Shown: positions 54,153 through 64,000, counted from the stretch's first letter. The stretch is DNA of 64,000 nt from Oleiharenicola sp. (GCA_025363455.1 JANYDW010000038.1:124001-188000), one strand, 5' to 3'. Numbers and translations: made by a program. Notes: generated from the letters alone by a model not told the origin.

Positions 54153-55238
54153 TCAGAGTTGTTTCCGTCCCAGCAGGTCGGTGACAAGTTTCTCCAGTCT
54201 CGGCACGTCCACCTCGAGCACGACCTCCACGTCGCGTTCGCCACGCCCGGGGCCCTTCCCCGCCGGCCAGCTGAGCGTATTGCCGTAGCCGGCGCCCTCT
54301 GTCGCAGTGTCCACGCCAACGGCCATCACTTCGCGTCGGGTGACAATCCCGGGATCCAGCCACACCGCCGCCGCCGTTTCATCCCACATGGGGAAACCTT
54401 CGACATGGCGCGACACATAGCGCGCCAAGGACGTGTCGGTCCCGGCGATCCGTTTGATCAGGTCCGGCGTGAAAAGCGTCCGGGTGGTCGGGTCAATCGG
54501 CGAGAGCCCAATCCTGCGCCACGCCGCCCGTAACACAATGTCCGCGGCTTCCGGGTCCCAGCGAAAATTGAACTCAAGTCGCGGGGTGTGGATATATTCG
54601 AGCGCGAATTCATTCTTCGCGGGCTGCGGGTTGAAACTGCCCCCCATGATGACGATCTCCCTGGCCTGTCCCGCAAGCGCGGGATCACGCTTCAAGGCCA
54701 GCGCCAGGTTCGTCAGCGGGCCGAGCGCGAGGATGGTCACTTCCCCGGGAAATTCGCGCACCTTGTTCCGGAGAAATACCTCGGCCGGTTCCGGCAGCGG
54801 CTTGGTCGTCGGCTCTCCTTCAGGTGAGGGCGGCACCACATCGGCGGCATGCACCGGGCGCCGGCTCACGGTCGTGGCCGGCCATTCCTCCGTCCACGCT
54901 CCCTTGTAGAACAATTTGCCGTGCCTGGCCTCCCAGCGCCGCGTCGCCTCCTGCGAATTGACGAGCGGATAGGTCGCCCCGGCCACGACCGGGATATCTG
55001 TCCGTCCGACGATTTCCAGCATGCGCAGGGTGTGAGCGACGTTTTCCTTGAGCCAGCCGTCGCCGCTCTCAACCGTGATGCCGAGCACCTCGACGTCCGG
55101 AGATTGCAGCAGCATCAGGATCGGGTGCAGATTCGCGCCGCCGGGGCCGAATGCATCCTGGTCGATGATGACCTTGCGCCGGGCCGCAAAAGATTCGGCG
55201 CAAAAGACCAAAAAGACCGCAAGAGTGAGCAGGCGCAT
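54153..55238 (-). CDS. secreted nucleoside hydrolase-like protein with altered metal site
   Basis: A 361-residue exported member of the inosine-uridine nucleoside hydrolase family. The ATG at 55238 gives signal peptide LLTLAVFLVFCAESFA. Family features: VEVLGITVESGDGWL, EVTILALGPLTNLALALK, REIVIMGGSFNPQP, EFNFRWDPEAADIVL. The N-terminal calcium motif, usually D-x-D-x-x-x-D-D, reads IIDQDAFGPGGANLHPI, keeping the first two Asp but losing the DD pair, so classical hydrolase activity is uncertain. The upstream extension of the frame runs into a palindromic repeat and is rejected. Confidence 0.82.
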   Translation of the reverse strand: MRLLTLAVFLVFCAESFAARRKVIIDQDAFGPGGANLHPILMLLQSPDVEVLGITVESGDGWLKENVAHTLRMLEIVGRTDIPVVAGATYPLVNSQEATRRWEARHGKLFYKGAWTEEWPATTVSRRPVHAADVVPPSPEGEPTTKPLPEPAEVFLRNKVREFPGEVTILALGPLTNLALALKRDPALAGQAREIVIMGGSFNPQPAKNEFALEYIHTPRLEFNFRWDPEAADIVLRAAWRRIGLSPIDPTTRTLFTPDLIKRIAGTDTSLARYVSRHVEGFPMWDETAAAVWLDPGIVTRREVMAVGVDTATEGAGYGNTLSWPAGKGPGRGERDVEVVLEVDVPRLEKLVTDLLGRKQL

Positions 55239-55302
55239 ACGCACACACCCAAGCAGGCGCCGTGCCTGTGACAATCCGCGAAATCGTTCCACTCCGCGCA
55301 CC

Positions 55303-55385
55303 GTCATCCTGAGCCCTGCGAAGGATCCAAGGGGAAAAACGGGCGCATGCCTGCTGCCTGGACCCTTCGCCACGCTCAGGATGAC
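55303..55385. repeat. REP-like element (GTCATTCTGAGC family)
   Basis: Arms GTCATCCTGAGCCCTGCGAA and TTCGCCACGCTCAGGATGAC. Diverged sister of 21412-21494. Between the nucleoside hydrolase start and the mutase stop. Confidence 0.85.
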
Positions 55386-55435
55386 AAGAATTGGGAATTC
55401 AATTGGCGCCTGTTCCCTGGGCTCGCCGTAGCCCG

Positions 55436-57394
55436 TCAGGGCGAAGGCGGCTCCGCTCGCTTGCGCGCGTCGGCCTCGATCAGGGCCTTGAGGGCGTCGA
55501 GCCTGGCCTTGGTCTGCGCCTTGGCGGCGGGTAAATCGGCGGCAGACTTCACCGGTCCCGAGGCAAAGAGATAGAACTTCATCTTCGGCTCCGTGCCGCT
55601 GCCGCGCGCGGCGAACGAGTAGCCATTGGCCAGCGAGACGATGTAGAGGTCCTGCGCCGGAATGAGCTCATGGTCGGCGTCGTAGAATTTTTCCCGGCCA
55701 AAATCCTGGAAGCGCGTGACCTTCGTGTCGCCAAACGCCGTCGGCGGGCTCGCGCGGTAGGTGTCGAGGATGCGCTTGATCTTTGCCGCGCCGGTCGCGC
55801 CCTCGTAGTAGATGTTGATCACGCCCTCGAGGAAAAAACCGTAGCACAGATAAATCTCGTCGAGATACTCCGGCACGGTCAGGCCGCGTGACTTCACCCA
55901 CGCGCAAACCTCGGCGAACATGAGGCAGGCCGAGTTGCCGTCCTTGTCGCGCAACGAGTCGTTGGGCAGGTAACCGTAGCTCTCCTCGGTGCCGAAGAGG
56001 TAGAACGTGCTGTGCAGTTGGAGTAGCCGGGCGCGCTCGCGGAACGGCGTGGCGTCGTAGTTGAAGCCCGGCCCCATCGCCTTCACCAGCTTCTCCTCGT
56101 AGCCGCGCATCTTGCCGGCGATCCACTTAAAGCCCGTAAGGGTGTTGATGACCTTGACGCCATGGCCCTGGCCGATCGCATCCTGCAATGGCGTCGTCAC
56201 AAAAGTTTTCACAAGACACGCCGATTGCGTGCCCTCCTTCGGAATCCACCCGAGTTCCTTGTATTTGCCGATGCGGTAGTCAGCCAGCAGCGCTCCGACC
56301 TGGTTGCCCGTCAGCAGTTCCATCTTCCCCGCTTTGTTGCGCACCGCGACGCCCATGCGGTCGGCGTCGGGGTCGGTTGCCATCACGACGTCGAGCTTCC
56401 TCTCCTCGGCGAGGGCGACCGCGAGGGAGAGGGCCTCGGCATTTTCGGGGTTGGGCGACTTCACCGTCGGGAAACGCGCGTCAAAGGCCGACTGCGACGG
56501 CACCTCGACCACGTTCACCCCCGCATGGAGCAGCGACGGCACGGTGGAAACGCCGCCGACGCCGTGGATGTTGGTATAGACGACCTTCAGGCCGGACTGG
56601 CGCAACAGCGGCTGGTCGATGACCGCCTGTGCCGCCACGGCGAGATAATCATCATCCGCCTGGCGGCCGAGGACCGAGACCTTGCCCATATCCTTGGCCA
56701 AATGCTGCTTCACCTCGGTGAGCGCGACTTGGTCGACCTCGGCGATGATGCCCTTGTCATGCGGCGGCGTCACCTGCGCGCCATCGACAAAGTAGGCCTT
56801 GAAGCCGTTGTCGTGCGGCGGATTGTGGCTGGCCGTGATGACCACGCCCGTGTGGGCTTGGAAGTGCCGGACGGAGAAACTGAGCTGGGGCGTCGAGCGG
56901 GGTCCGTCGAAGATGAGCGCCTCGCCCCCGAGCCGCACCCAGGTCGAGGCCGCGAGCTCGCAGAAATGACGGGAGAAGTGCCGCACATCGTGGGCGATCA
57001 CGATCCGGGGTTTCGCCGCGCTCTGCTCCGCGGCGAGATACTTCGCCACGTACCGGTGCAGGCCGATGACGGCGCGAAGCAGCGTGAAATCATTCATCAG
57101 GTTGCTGCCGACCGCCGCGTACGCGGGGCTGCCGCTGGGCGACAGCGTGCCGGTCTCGGCGGTCGCGGCCTTCTGGCCGATGGTGCGGCCGCGCATGCCA
57201 CCGGTGCCGAATTCCAGATAGCGGTAGAAACGGTCGTTGATTTCGCTCCATTCCCCGCGCTCGACCAACTCGACGAGGCTCTGTGCAGCCCAGTCGGGCA
57301 GGCCGGCAGACAGCCAGGCATTCAGATTTGCGGCGGCGGCCGGCAGCAACGTGCCGTCTTTGGTCGCAGAGGAGATTTTGTCGGGAAGGCTCAT
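55436..57394 (-). CDS. phosphohexomutase (phosphoglucomutase/phosphomannomutase family)
   Basis: A 652-residue alpha-D-phosphohexomutase interconverting hexose-1- and hexose-6-phosphates, probably linking glucose-6-phosphate to glycogen and UDP-sugar synthesis. Motifs: the catalytic Ser in VVITASHNPPHDNGFKAY, the metal loop ATDPDADRMGV, the sugar-binding loop GTEESYGYLPND and the phosphate-binding loop AARGSGTEPKMKFYL. FGTGGMRGR near residue 62 is typical of the long (about 600-residue) subgroup. It follows the UDP-sugar pyrophosphorylase gene on the same strand, separated by a repeat. Confidence 0.92.
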   Translation of the reverse strand: MSLPDKISSATKDGTLLPAAAANLNAWLSAGLPDWAAQSLVELVERGEWSEINDRFYRYLEFGTGGMRGRTIGQKAATAETGTLSPSGSPAYAAVGSNLMNDFTLLRAVIGLHRYVAKYLAAEQSAAKPRIVIAHDVRHFSRHFCELAASTWVRLGGEALIFDGPRSTPQLSFSVRHFQAHTGVVITASHNPPHDNGFKAYFVDGAQVTPPHDKGIIAEVDQVALTEVKQHLAKDMGKVSVLGRQADDDYLAVAAQAVIDQPLLRQSGLKVVYTNIHGVGGVSTVPSLLHAGVNVVEVPSQSAFDARFPTVKSPNPENAEALSLAVALAEERKLDVVMATDPDADRMGVAVRNKAGKMELLTGNQVGALLADYRIGKYKELGWIPKEGTQSACLVKTFVTTPLQDAIGQGHGVKVINTLTGFKWIAGKMRGYEEKLVKAMGPGFNYDATPFRERARLLQLHSTFYLFGTEESYGYLPNDSLRDKDGNSACLMFAEVCAWVKSRGLTVPEYLDEIYLCYGFFLEGVINIYYEGATGAAKIKRILDTYRASPPTAFGDTKVTRFQDFGREKFYDADHELIPAQDLYIVSLANGYSFAARGSGTEPKMKFYLFASGPVKSAADLPAAKAQTKARLDALKALIEADARKRAEPPSP

Positions 57395-57407
57395 GGGAAA
57401 AAATCAG

Positions 57408-57500
57408 GAGACCTGAAACTTGAAACCTGAAACCTGAAAAGGGAATGCTGAAAAATCCGGCCGCCTTCTCCTCAGGTTTCAGGTCTCAGCCTTCAGGTTT
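57408..57500. repeat. inverted repeat of CTGAAACCTGAAA units
   Basis: Left side ACCTGAAACTTGAAACCTGA and AACCTGAAAAGG; right side CCTCAGGTTTCAGGTCTCAG and CCTTCAGGTTTTG. It lies in the gap between the two sugar-phosphate genes. Similar text occurs inside pdhC and, in a variant form, at 63574-63674. Confidence 0.75.
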
Positions 57501-57504
57501 TGCT

Positions 57505-58929
57505 TTACTCGAGGTACAGTCCGTCCGTCACAGCCGGCTTGGGCGAGAGGGCCGCCCAGCGTTCGGTGAAGGTCTCGGCGTCGTAGCCGAAGAGCGGAGA
57601 AACTTCCACCGCGCACCTGGGGCGTCCGGTGGCATCGGTTTCCACGGCCGCCCCGGCGCCCTTGAGCCAGCGGGCGAACTGACGGAGCTGGTCGTCGGCG
57701 CAGGTTTTGGGCGAGTCGACCCCTTCGGCGTTCTTGACCGGGCTGAAGTCGTCGCCCCGCGCCGTCTCGATCACAATGGAGTTGCGGGCGGAAGGCACGG
57801 CATCGAAAACAAACATCTCGAATTTCACCCCGTTGGCCTTGTCCGGCTTCACCGCCCGGCCGGCCGCATCCACGGTCGCGATCTTCTTGTCCGCGCGGTG
57901 GAACGGCAGCGCCAGTCCATCGCTCCCGTTAGCCATCCGCCGCGCAAACTCGCGGTCAATGACATGGATGGCGATGCTGCCCGCGCTGTAGCGGAGAGAA
58001 CCGTCGGCGTTGGTCTCGCGCTGCATGGAGATTGGCATGTCGCTGTATTCGACGACCACGATCCGGCCGTCCTGCAGGCAGAAATGCCCGACTTTCTCCT
58101 CGGCGTAGGCCTTTGGCACCATCTTGCTCGACATCTCGGACCCGGCGCCAAGGTGGAAGCCGATGAACGCCGCGTCGACACACCGCACCAGCGGGTTGTC
58201 CACCTGGAAATAACTCAGCGTGTCCACGCCCTCGGCTTTCATCAGGTCGAGCGCACCGCTGCGGTCGAGGGCGCGCAGCGAGCCACCATGGCCGTCGGGG
58301 CTCAGGGCCAATGAGGACTTCGTCTCAAGCATGATCTTGCCGTCAAAAGTCACCGCCGGCATCCGGCCTTGGCGGAAGAAATGTATCCGGCCCTTATCCA
58401 AGCCAAAGTGACGGTTTGTCGTGAAGAACTCCTCGGTCTCCGCGTGGTTCGCGTGACTGGTCATGATGAACCAGTGCAATGGCCGTCCGTAGCGCAGTCC
58501 CGCCGCCTTGATCTTTTCGGCGAAAACCTGAAAGAGAGTCTTCTGCTTCAATGGGGTGACAGCGAAGGTGCCCTTGGGTCCGTCGTAGCCCAGCCGCGTC
58601 CCCTGCCCGCCGGCCACGGTGAACGCCGCCACTCGCCCGGCCCGCAGCGCGGTCTCGCCCAACTCCTTCGCTTTTGCCCAGGCCGCCGTATCGCCGCCGT
58701 TCGCAGGCAGGCGCGTGCACGGCGCCGGAGCCAGGCCGTCGAGGTTGGCTCCACCGCCACTGGCCTTGAAAACCAGCGATTGATTCAGCCGGTCGACCTC
58801 GGCGAGGTCGATCTCGGCGGCCTGCCCGGCCAGAGCGGTGCGCTCAATTTCGGAAAGTGCCGCCCAGTGGGCAAAGACCTGGCCCTGTCCGGCGGCACGA
58901 TAATTCGCGATTAATTGCTCAATGTTCAT
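57505..58929 (-). CDS. UDP-sugar pyrophosphorylase (UTP--hexose-1-phosphate uridylyltransferase, UAP/UDPGP family)
   Basis: A 474-residue nucleotidyltransferase of the eukaryote-like UDPGP family. The N-terminal helical part (FAHWAALSEIERTALAGQ) and nucleotide loop VAGGQGTRLGYDGPKGTFAV (about residues 104-123) resemble UDP-N-acetylhexosamine pyrophosphorylase. Other motifs are WFIMTSHANHAETEEFF, YFQVDNPLVRCVDAAFIGFH, VEYSDMP and NGVKFEMFVFDAVP. The sugar (glucose or GlcNAc) cannot be fixed from sequence; the neighbouring mutase and the UAP-like NGVKFE region leave both possible. Confidence 0.88.
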   Translation of the reverse strand: MNIEQLIANYRAAGQGQVFAHWAALSEIERTALAGQAAEIDLAEVDRLNQSLVFKASGGGANLDGLAPAPCTRLPANGGDTAAWAKAKELGETALRAGRVAAFTVAGGQGTRLGYDGPKGTFAVTPLKQKTLFQVFAEKIKAAGLRYGRPLHWFIMTSHANHAETEEFFTTNRHFGLDKGRIHFFRQGRMPAVTFDGKIMLETKSSLALSPDGHGGSLRALDRSGALDLMKAEGVDTLSYFQVDNPLVRCVDAAFIGFHLGAGSEMSSKMVPKAYAEEKVGHFCLQDGRIVVVEYSDMPISMQRETNADGSLRYSAGSIAIHVIDREFARRMANGSDGLALPFHRADKKIATVDAAGRAVKPDKANGVKFEMFVFDAVPSARNSIVIETARGDDFSPVKNAEGVDSPKTCADDQLRQFARWLKGAGAAVETDATGRPRCAVEVSPLFGYDAETFTERWAALSPKPAVTDGLYLE

Positions 58930-58977
58930 TTGCGGTGGGCTTTTGCTACCCTGGAGTTTGCTCCGGCTTGATTGGAA

Positions 58978-59056
58978 TGTAGGAGCCTGCTTGCAGGCGA
59001 TTCAGAATATGGTCCGCAAACGGGCGCGGTGGATCGCCTGCAAGCAGGCTCCTACA
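58978..59056. repeat. REP-like element (GTAGGAGCCTGCTTGCAGG family)
   Basis: Intact inverted repeat with arms TGTAGGAGCCTGCTTGCAGG and CCTGCAAGCAGGCTCCTACA plus CGAT/ATCG inner pairs. It is the uninterrupted sister of the split copy at 4402-4518. Confidence 0.9.
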
Positions 59057-59130
59057 ATAAGACGAAGAAACGGTGCGCATGGAAAGTTGTCGTTAGTTGG
59101 TCGAGTGCCCGGCTGTCGCTCCGGCGATGA

Positions 59131-59421
59131 TCACTTCTTCTCCTCCTCAAAACGAAAGACAAATTCCTCGCCCTTGGCGTAGCCGAGTTTCTGCCGGATG
59201 AGCTGCTCGACGAGCACCGGGTCGTGCCGGAGCCGGTCGAGGTATTTCTCCTGCATCCGGACCCGGGCTTCGGCCGCGGCGAGCTGGCGCTGGTTGGCGG
59301 CCTGTTGGGCTTGCAGGGCCTTCAGATCGCGGTGCATTTGCACAAAAAAAGTCACGGCCCACAGCGTGATGGCCGTGAACAGCGCCGCGAAAATACCTTG
59401 GACCAGCTTGCTGTAGTTCAC
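59131..59421 (-). CDS. FtsB/DivIC-like septum formation initiator protein
   Basis: A 96-residue bitopic protein starting at GTG (59421). A transmembrane helix (GIFAALFTAITLWAVTFFV) is followed by a coiled coil (RDLKALQAQQAANQRQLAAA) and the FtsB-like end DPVLVEQLIRQKLGYAKGEEFVF. This layout matches FtsB/DivIC, which bridges FtsL and FtsQ in the divisome. Family assignment is by architecture and the KLGYxxxGE motif. Confidence 0.82.
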   Translation of the reverse strand: MNYSKLVQGIFAALFTAITLWAVTFFVQMHRDLKALQAQQAANQRQLAAAEARVRMQEKYLDRLRHDPVLVEQLIRQKLGYAKGEEFVFRFEEEKK

Positions 59422-59536
59422 CGAATTTTAGAGGCCCAGATAAAGGTGCGGTCGGTGACGCAGGCAATGTTTTTCAAAGCCCGTTGACGCGGTTTTGGCG
59501 TGCTTTTTCCTGTGCTGCCCAAATACTTGCCGGACG

Positions 59537-60352
59537 ATGTATCAAAGCTTCTACGGTTTCACAGAGATGCCGTTCCACATCACTCCGGACCCGAAGTTTC
59601 TCTACCTGAGCCCCACCCATCACGAGGCTTTGCAGCACCTGCAATACGGGGTGGCCGAGAAAAAAGGCTTTATCGTACTCATCGGGGAGGTCGGGTGCGG
59701 CAAGACCACCCTTTGCCGAAAATTCCTCAACGATCTCGACCCCACCCGGTACGATTCCGCCCTGATCCTGAATCCGCGCGTCACCGAATCGCAAATGCTC
59801 AAGGCCATCCTGACCGAGCTCGGCGAGCCGAATCTCGCCAAAAGCAAGAACGACCTGGTGGCGCAGATGAACCTCCTGCTGCTTGATCGCATCTCCAAGG
59901 GCCGGGAAATCGTTCTGATCATCGACGAGGCCCAGAACCTCTCCTTTGAGGTCTTCGAGCAGGTGCGCCTGCTTTCCAACCTCGAAACCGACAAGCAGAA
60001 GCTGCTCCAGATCGTGCTGATGGGCCAGACCGAGCTGAAGGATCGTCTCGCCTCCGAGGAATTGCGCCAGTTGCGCCAGCGCATCCTTGTCCACTACGAA
60101 CTGCGGCCCTTCACTCGCGACGAGATGGACCGCTACATCCATCATCGCCTCACGGTTTCCGGCAGCATGGGCCGCCCCTATTTCACCCCCTGGGCCCTCC
60201 GCCAGATTTTCCGGGCCAGCCGCGGAATCCCGCGTGTCATTAACAATCTTTGCGACAAATCTTTGCTCTCGTCGTTCATCCGGGAATCTGACGAAGTCAA
60301 TTTCTGGGACGCCCGCCGCGCCACGCGCGACATGAAACAGCTGACCGACTGA
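59537..60352 (+). CDS. ExeA/GspA-like AAA ATPase
   Basis: A 271-residue ATPase. It starts MYQSFYGFTEMPFHITPDPK, the family's F-Y-G-F/L-x-x-x-P-F N-terminus, followed by Walker A GEVGCGKTT (Lys56), Walker B EIVLIIDEAQNLS, sensor region QIVLMGQTELKDRLA and an arginine-finger region QLRQRILVHYELRPFTRDEM. ExeA/GspA proteins with ExeB/GspB promote insertion of the type II secretin through the peptidoglycan in Aeromonas. No peptidoglycan-binding C-terminal domain is seen. The next gene, 5 bp away, is GspB-like. Confidence 0.88.
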   Translation: MYQSFYGFTEMPFHITPDPKFLYLSPTHHEALQHLQYGVAEKKGFIVLIGEVGCGKTTLCRKFLNDLDPTRYDSALILNPRVTESQMLKAILTELGEPNLAKSKNDLVAQMNLLLLDRISKGREIVLIIDEAQNLSFEVFEQVRLLSNLETDKQKLLQIVLMGQTELKDRLASEELRQLRQRILVHYELRPFTRDEMDRYIHHRLTVSGSMGRPYFTPWALRQIFRASRGIPRVINNLCDKSLLSSFIRESDEVNFWDARRATRDMKQLTD

Positions 60353-60357
60353 CCACG

Positions 60358-61110
60358 ATGAGCCTCATCAACGAAGCCCTCAAAAAAGCCCAAAAACAGC
60401 GGACCGGGGAATCGACCCCGCTGCCCGCCATCGGCGGCGAGTCAGCCGAGCGCATCGCCCGGCGTTCCAAACCCGCGGGTTTCAATACGCTTCTCCTCTG
60501 GCTCGGGATTGGTGGCACCGTGCTCGCCGTCGTGGTCGTTGCCGGCGTATTTCTCCTGCGGAAACCCCCTTCCAGCCCTGTCGTGGCAACCGCCCCCGCC
60601 CCGGTACTCGTCCCCCCCTCCGCTCTCGTCGCCTCGACGCCGGCACCTAAGCCGGCCGGACCAGAGGCCGTGCCGGCGGCGCCAGCTCCTACCATCGCCA
60701 GTCGATCGAATGCCACCCCCGCCTCAGCCTCAGCAGTTGGGGCAACGACAACCCCTCCTCCGGCGCCGGTAGCGCCGCACAAGCCCGAGGCTTCTGCTCC
60801 CGCGGTCGTCGCTGTTCCCGCCCCCTCCGTTCCCGCTGCCGCGATAGACGTCGCGGTGCCGCCCAAGCCCGAACCAGCCAAGCCTGCCCTGCCCGGCAAG
60901 CTGGAGCCACGCGCCATCAATTATATCGAAAGCCTGCATGTCGCCGGCATCCGCGCCTCAAGCACTGACGCCAAGGTGCTCATGAACGACCGCGTTTACC
61001 GCGTCGGCAGCATCGTCGAACGCGAGATGGGCCTGAAGCTTACCGGCATCACCTCCAACTCCCTCACCTTTGAGGATGAACACGGCGCCAGTTATACCCG
61101 GACTTTCTAG
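60358..61110 (+). CDS. GspB/ExeB-like bitopic protein
   Basis: A 250-residue protein beginning MSLINEALKKAQKQR, the typical cytoplasmic start of GspB-like proteins. One transmembrane helix follows (LWLGIGGTVLAVVVVAGVFL, about residues 48-68), then a long Pro/Ala-rich periplasmic spacer (about 70-185) and a compact C-terminal domain (INYIESLHVAGIRASSTDAK, VLMNDRVYRVGSIV, LKLTGITSNSLTFED) of the GspB type. Likely partner of the ATPase upstream. Related proteins anchor secretin assembly, so a link to the secretin at 37816 is plausible. Confidence 0.82.
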   Translation: MSLINEALKKAQKQRTGESTPLPAIGGESAERIARRSKPAGFNTLLLWLGIGGTVLAVVVVAGVFLLRKPPSSPVVATAPAPVLVPPSALVASTPAPKPAGPEAVPAAPAPTIASRSNATPASASAVGATTTPPPAPVAPHKPEASAPAVVAVPAPSVPAAAIDVAVPPKPEPAKPALPGKLEPRAINYIESLHVAGIRASSTDAKVLMNDRVYRVGSIVEREMGLKLTGITSNSLTFEDEHGASYTRTF

Positions 61111-61253
61111 TCGAGGGAAACTTGGGGTGTAACTTCCTCCCCGCGGGTGGCGTCTGGACCACGGCAGCCCCCGGTTCGTCGCACTTTCAGAATTTCCAGC
61201 CAGTCGAATAAGTTGCGCAATCCAAGCCGCCACCCATCTTTCCTCCCCACGCC

Positions 61254-62801
<1,548 letters not shown>

Positions 62802-62808
62802 GTCAGCC

Positions 62809-63570
62809 ATGTCCGCCGTCGTTCAACTGCAGGAAATCCACAAGACCTATGACTCGGGCGAGGTGCCGGTGCACGCCGTGCGCGGGGTCACGCTCGACAT
62901 CGCCGGCGGGGAATTTGTGGCTGTCATGGGCGCAAGCGGCTCCGGTAAATCCACCCTGATGAACCTGCTCGGGTGTCTCGACCGCCCGACCAAGGGCCGC
63001 TATCTCCTCGGCGGCACCGATGTGTCCGACCTCGACCGCAACGAGCTCGCCGATCTCCGCAACCAGAAGCTCGGCTTTGTCTTCCAGGGTTTCAACCTCC
63101 TCGCCCGCACCACCGCCCGCGAAAATGTGGAGCTACCCATGCTCTACGGCCGGCGGCGGTTCTCCTCCAAGGAGGTCCGCGACCACGCCCTGCGCAGCCT
63201 GGACATCGTCGGGCTCTCCAATCGCGCCGATCATTTCCCCAGCCAGCTTTCCGGCGGCCAGCAGCAGCGCGTGGCGATCGCCCGCGCCCTGATCAATGAC
63301 CCGCAAATCCTCCTCGCCGACGAGCCCACCGGCAACCTCGACTCGAAAACCGCCGTCGAGATCATGGGCGTATTCCAGAAGCTCAACGAGCAGGGCATCA
63401 CCATCGTGATGGTCACCCACGAGCTCGACATCGCCCATTACTGCAAGCGCAACCTTATCATGCGCGACGGCCGCCTGGTCAGCGACACGGCGGTCGCGGG
63501 CCGCTTGGTCGCCACCGCCGAGATGCAAAAGATCCTCGCCGCCGAGACCGAGGCCAAACTGACGGCGTGA
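62809..63570 (+). CDS. MacB-type ABC transporter ATP-binding subunit
   Basis: A 253-residue ATPase of the LolD/MacB group. Walker A GASGSGKST (Lys48), Q-loop FVFQGFNLLARTTARENVEL, signature LSGGQQQRVAIARAL, Walker B ILLADEPTGNLD and switch His in VMVTHELDIA. The ATG at 62809 starts the domain at once. It is encoded separately from the permease, which follows after a repeat-filled gap of 110 bp. Together with the MacA-like protein it would power export of a drug, peptide or lipid-like substrate. Confidence 0.93.
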   Translation: MSAVVQLQEIHKTYDSGEVPVHAVRGVTLDIAGGEFVAVMGASGSGKSTLMNLLGCLDRPTKGRYLLGGTDVSDLDRNELADLRNQKLGFVFQGFNLLARTTARENVELPMLYGRRRFSSKEVRDHALRSLDIVGLSNRADHFPSQLSGGQQQRVAIARALINDPQILLADEPTGNLDSKTAVEIMGVFQKLNEQGITIVMVTHELDIAHYCKRNLIMRDGRLVSDTAVAGRLVATAEMQKILAAETEAKLTA

Positions 63571-63573
63571 ACC

Positions 63574-63674
63574 CAAAAGCTGAAAGGCTGAAGAACTGAA
63601 GAGCTGAACCGCATCCCAAATCTTTCCCTCCCCCGAGCCTTCAGCCTTTCCGCCTTTGAATCCTTCAGCCCTTT
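63574..63674. repeat. inverted repeat of GCTGAAAGGCTGAAG units
   Basis: Left side AAAGCTGAAAGGCTGAAGAA and GAGCTGAA; right side GCCTTCAGCCTTTCCGCC and TCCTTCAGCCCTTT. It fills the gap between the transporter ATPase and permease genes. Related in style to 57408-57500. Confidence 0.75.
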
Positions 63675-63680
63675 CCTCCC

Positions 63681-64000
63681 GTGCGCTTCATTAACATCAT
63701 CAAGGTGGCGCTGCGCGCGCTGCGCCGCAGCGCGATGCGCTCCATCCTCACGGCCCTCGGTATCATCATCGGCATCGCCGCCGTGATCGCCGTCGTCAGC
63801 ATCGGCAACGGCGCCAAGACCCAGGTGGAAGCCTCGATCGCCAGCCTCGGCCAGAACATCATCTCGGTCTTCCCGGGCAATTTCACCGCCGGCGGCGTGC
63901 GCGGCGGCTTCGGCAGCGCGAGCACCCTCACGGTGGAGGACGCCCTGGCCGTCTCGCGCGAGGTCGCCGGCATCGTCGCCGTCAGCCCGGAGATGAACGA
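63681..64000 (+). CDS. MacB-type ABC transporter permease (5' part only)
   Basis: The first 106 codons of a permease, cut by the window end. It starts at GTG (63681), reads RFINIIKVALRALRRSAMRS, then a first transmembrane helix (ILTALGIIIGIAAVIAVVSI) and the MacB periplasmic-domain start (GNGAKTQVEASIASLGQNII, then STLTVEDALAVSRE). This matches MacB/FtsX-type permeases. Third gene of the efflux cluster. Confidence 0.88.
   Translation, partial: MRFINIIKVALRALRRSAMRSILTALGIIIGIAAVIAVVSIGNGAKTQVEASIASLGQNIISVFPGNFTAGGVRGGFGSASTLTVEDALAVSREVAGIVAVSPEMN

Overview
The window looks like a chromosomal segment of a verrucomicrobial bacterium, most likely an Opitutaceae relative. The reasons are GC-rich coding DNA, mostly weak Shine-Dalgarno signals, and a PilM/PilN-PilO-like-secretin gene set resembling the Amuc_1101-1100-1099-1098 locus of Akkermansia. 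Glycoside hydrolases and an ECF sigma factor with a membrane-anchored C-terminal extension fit the same group. No rRNA, tRNA, prophage, insertion sequence or CRISPR array was found. Family assignments come from reading motifs, not from searches.

Layout. 1-9.2 kb: phosphoenolpyruvate carboxylase (3' end cut by the window edge), a membrane GT-C-type glycosyltransferase, an HrpB-like helicase and a secreted DUF5060/DUF4038 glycosidase. 9.2-10.5 kb: a gene-free stretch rich in hairpins that ends in a good terminator, a candidate long non-coding RNA upstream of typA. 10.5-21.4 kb: housekeeping genes (typA, gcvH, gcvT, lgt, glgC, glmS, trpE, a sigma-70 factor). 21.5-29.1 kb: alpha-galactosidase, ribosomal protein S1, a lipoprotein, the agmatine-to-putrescine pair aguA/aguB, an orphan OmpR-type response regulator and a 5'-3' exonuclease. 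29.2-43.05 kb: nine co-directional, almost gapless minus-strand genes. A secretin envelope machine (PilM-PilN fusion, PilO-like, PilP-like, PilQ-like) is followed by two very large secreted proteins and then membrane-anchored proteins arising from a 1.46-kb tandem duplication. 43.2-53 kb: a Sel1 protein, a NUDIX hydrolase, pyruvate dehydrogenase E1alpha/E1beta/E2, the sigma-membrane fusion, a small YafQ-like toxin-antitoxin pair, a secreted protein of unknown function and a GNAT acetyltransferase. 53-64 kb: MOSC protein, nucleoside hydrolase, phosphohexomutase, UDP-sugar pyrophosphorylase, FtsB-like protein, ExeA/GspB-like pair and the start of a MacA-MacB efflux system.

Functional links. glgC, the hexose-phosphate mutase, the UDP-sugar pyrophosphorylase and glmS cover sugar-nucleotide, glycogen and amino-sugar supply. 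GH27 and the GH140-like enzyme suggest use of plant-type glycans. aguA and aguB form one pathway. pdhA-pdhB-pdhC encode one complex. ExeA/GspB-like proteins are known elsewhere to help secretins cross the peptidoglycan, so they may serve the secretin at 38-40 kb.

The two most unusual features are the secretin operon running without a gap into giant secreted proteins and a tandem duplication, and at least seven families of imperfect-palindrome (REP-like) elements. These elements fill many intergenic gaps, one is nested inside another, and some appear to have colonised the flexible linker of the pyruvate dehydrogenase E2 gene.
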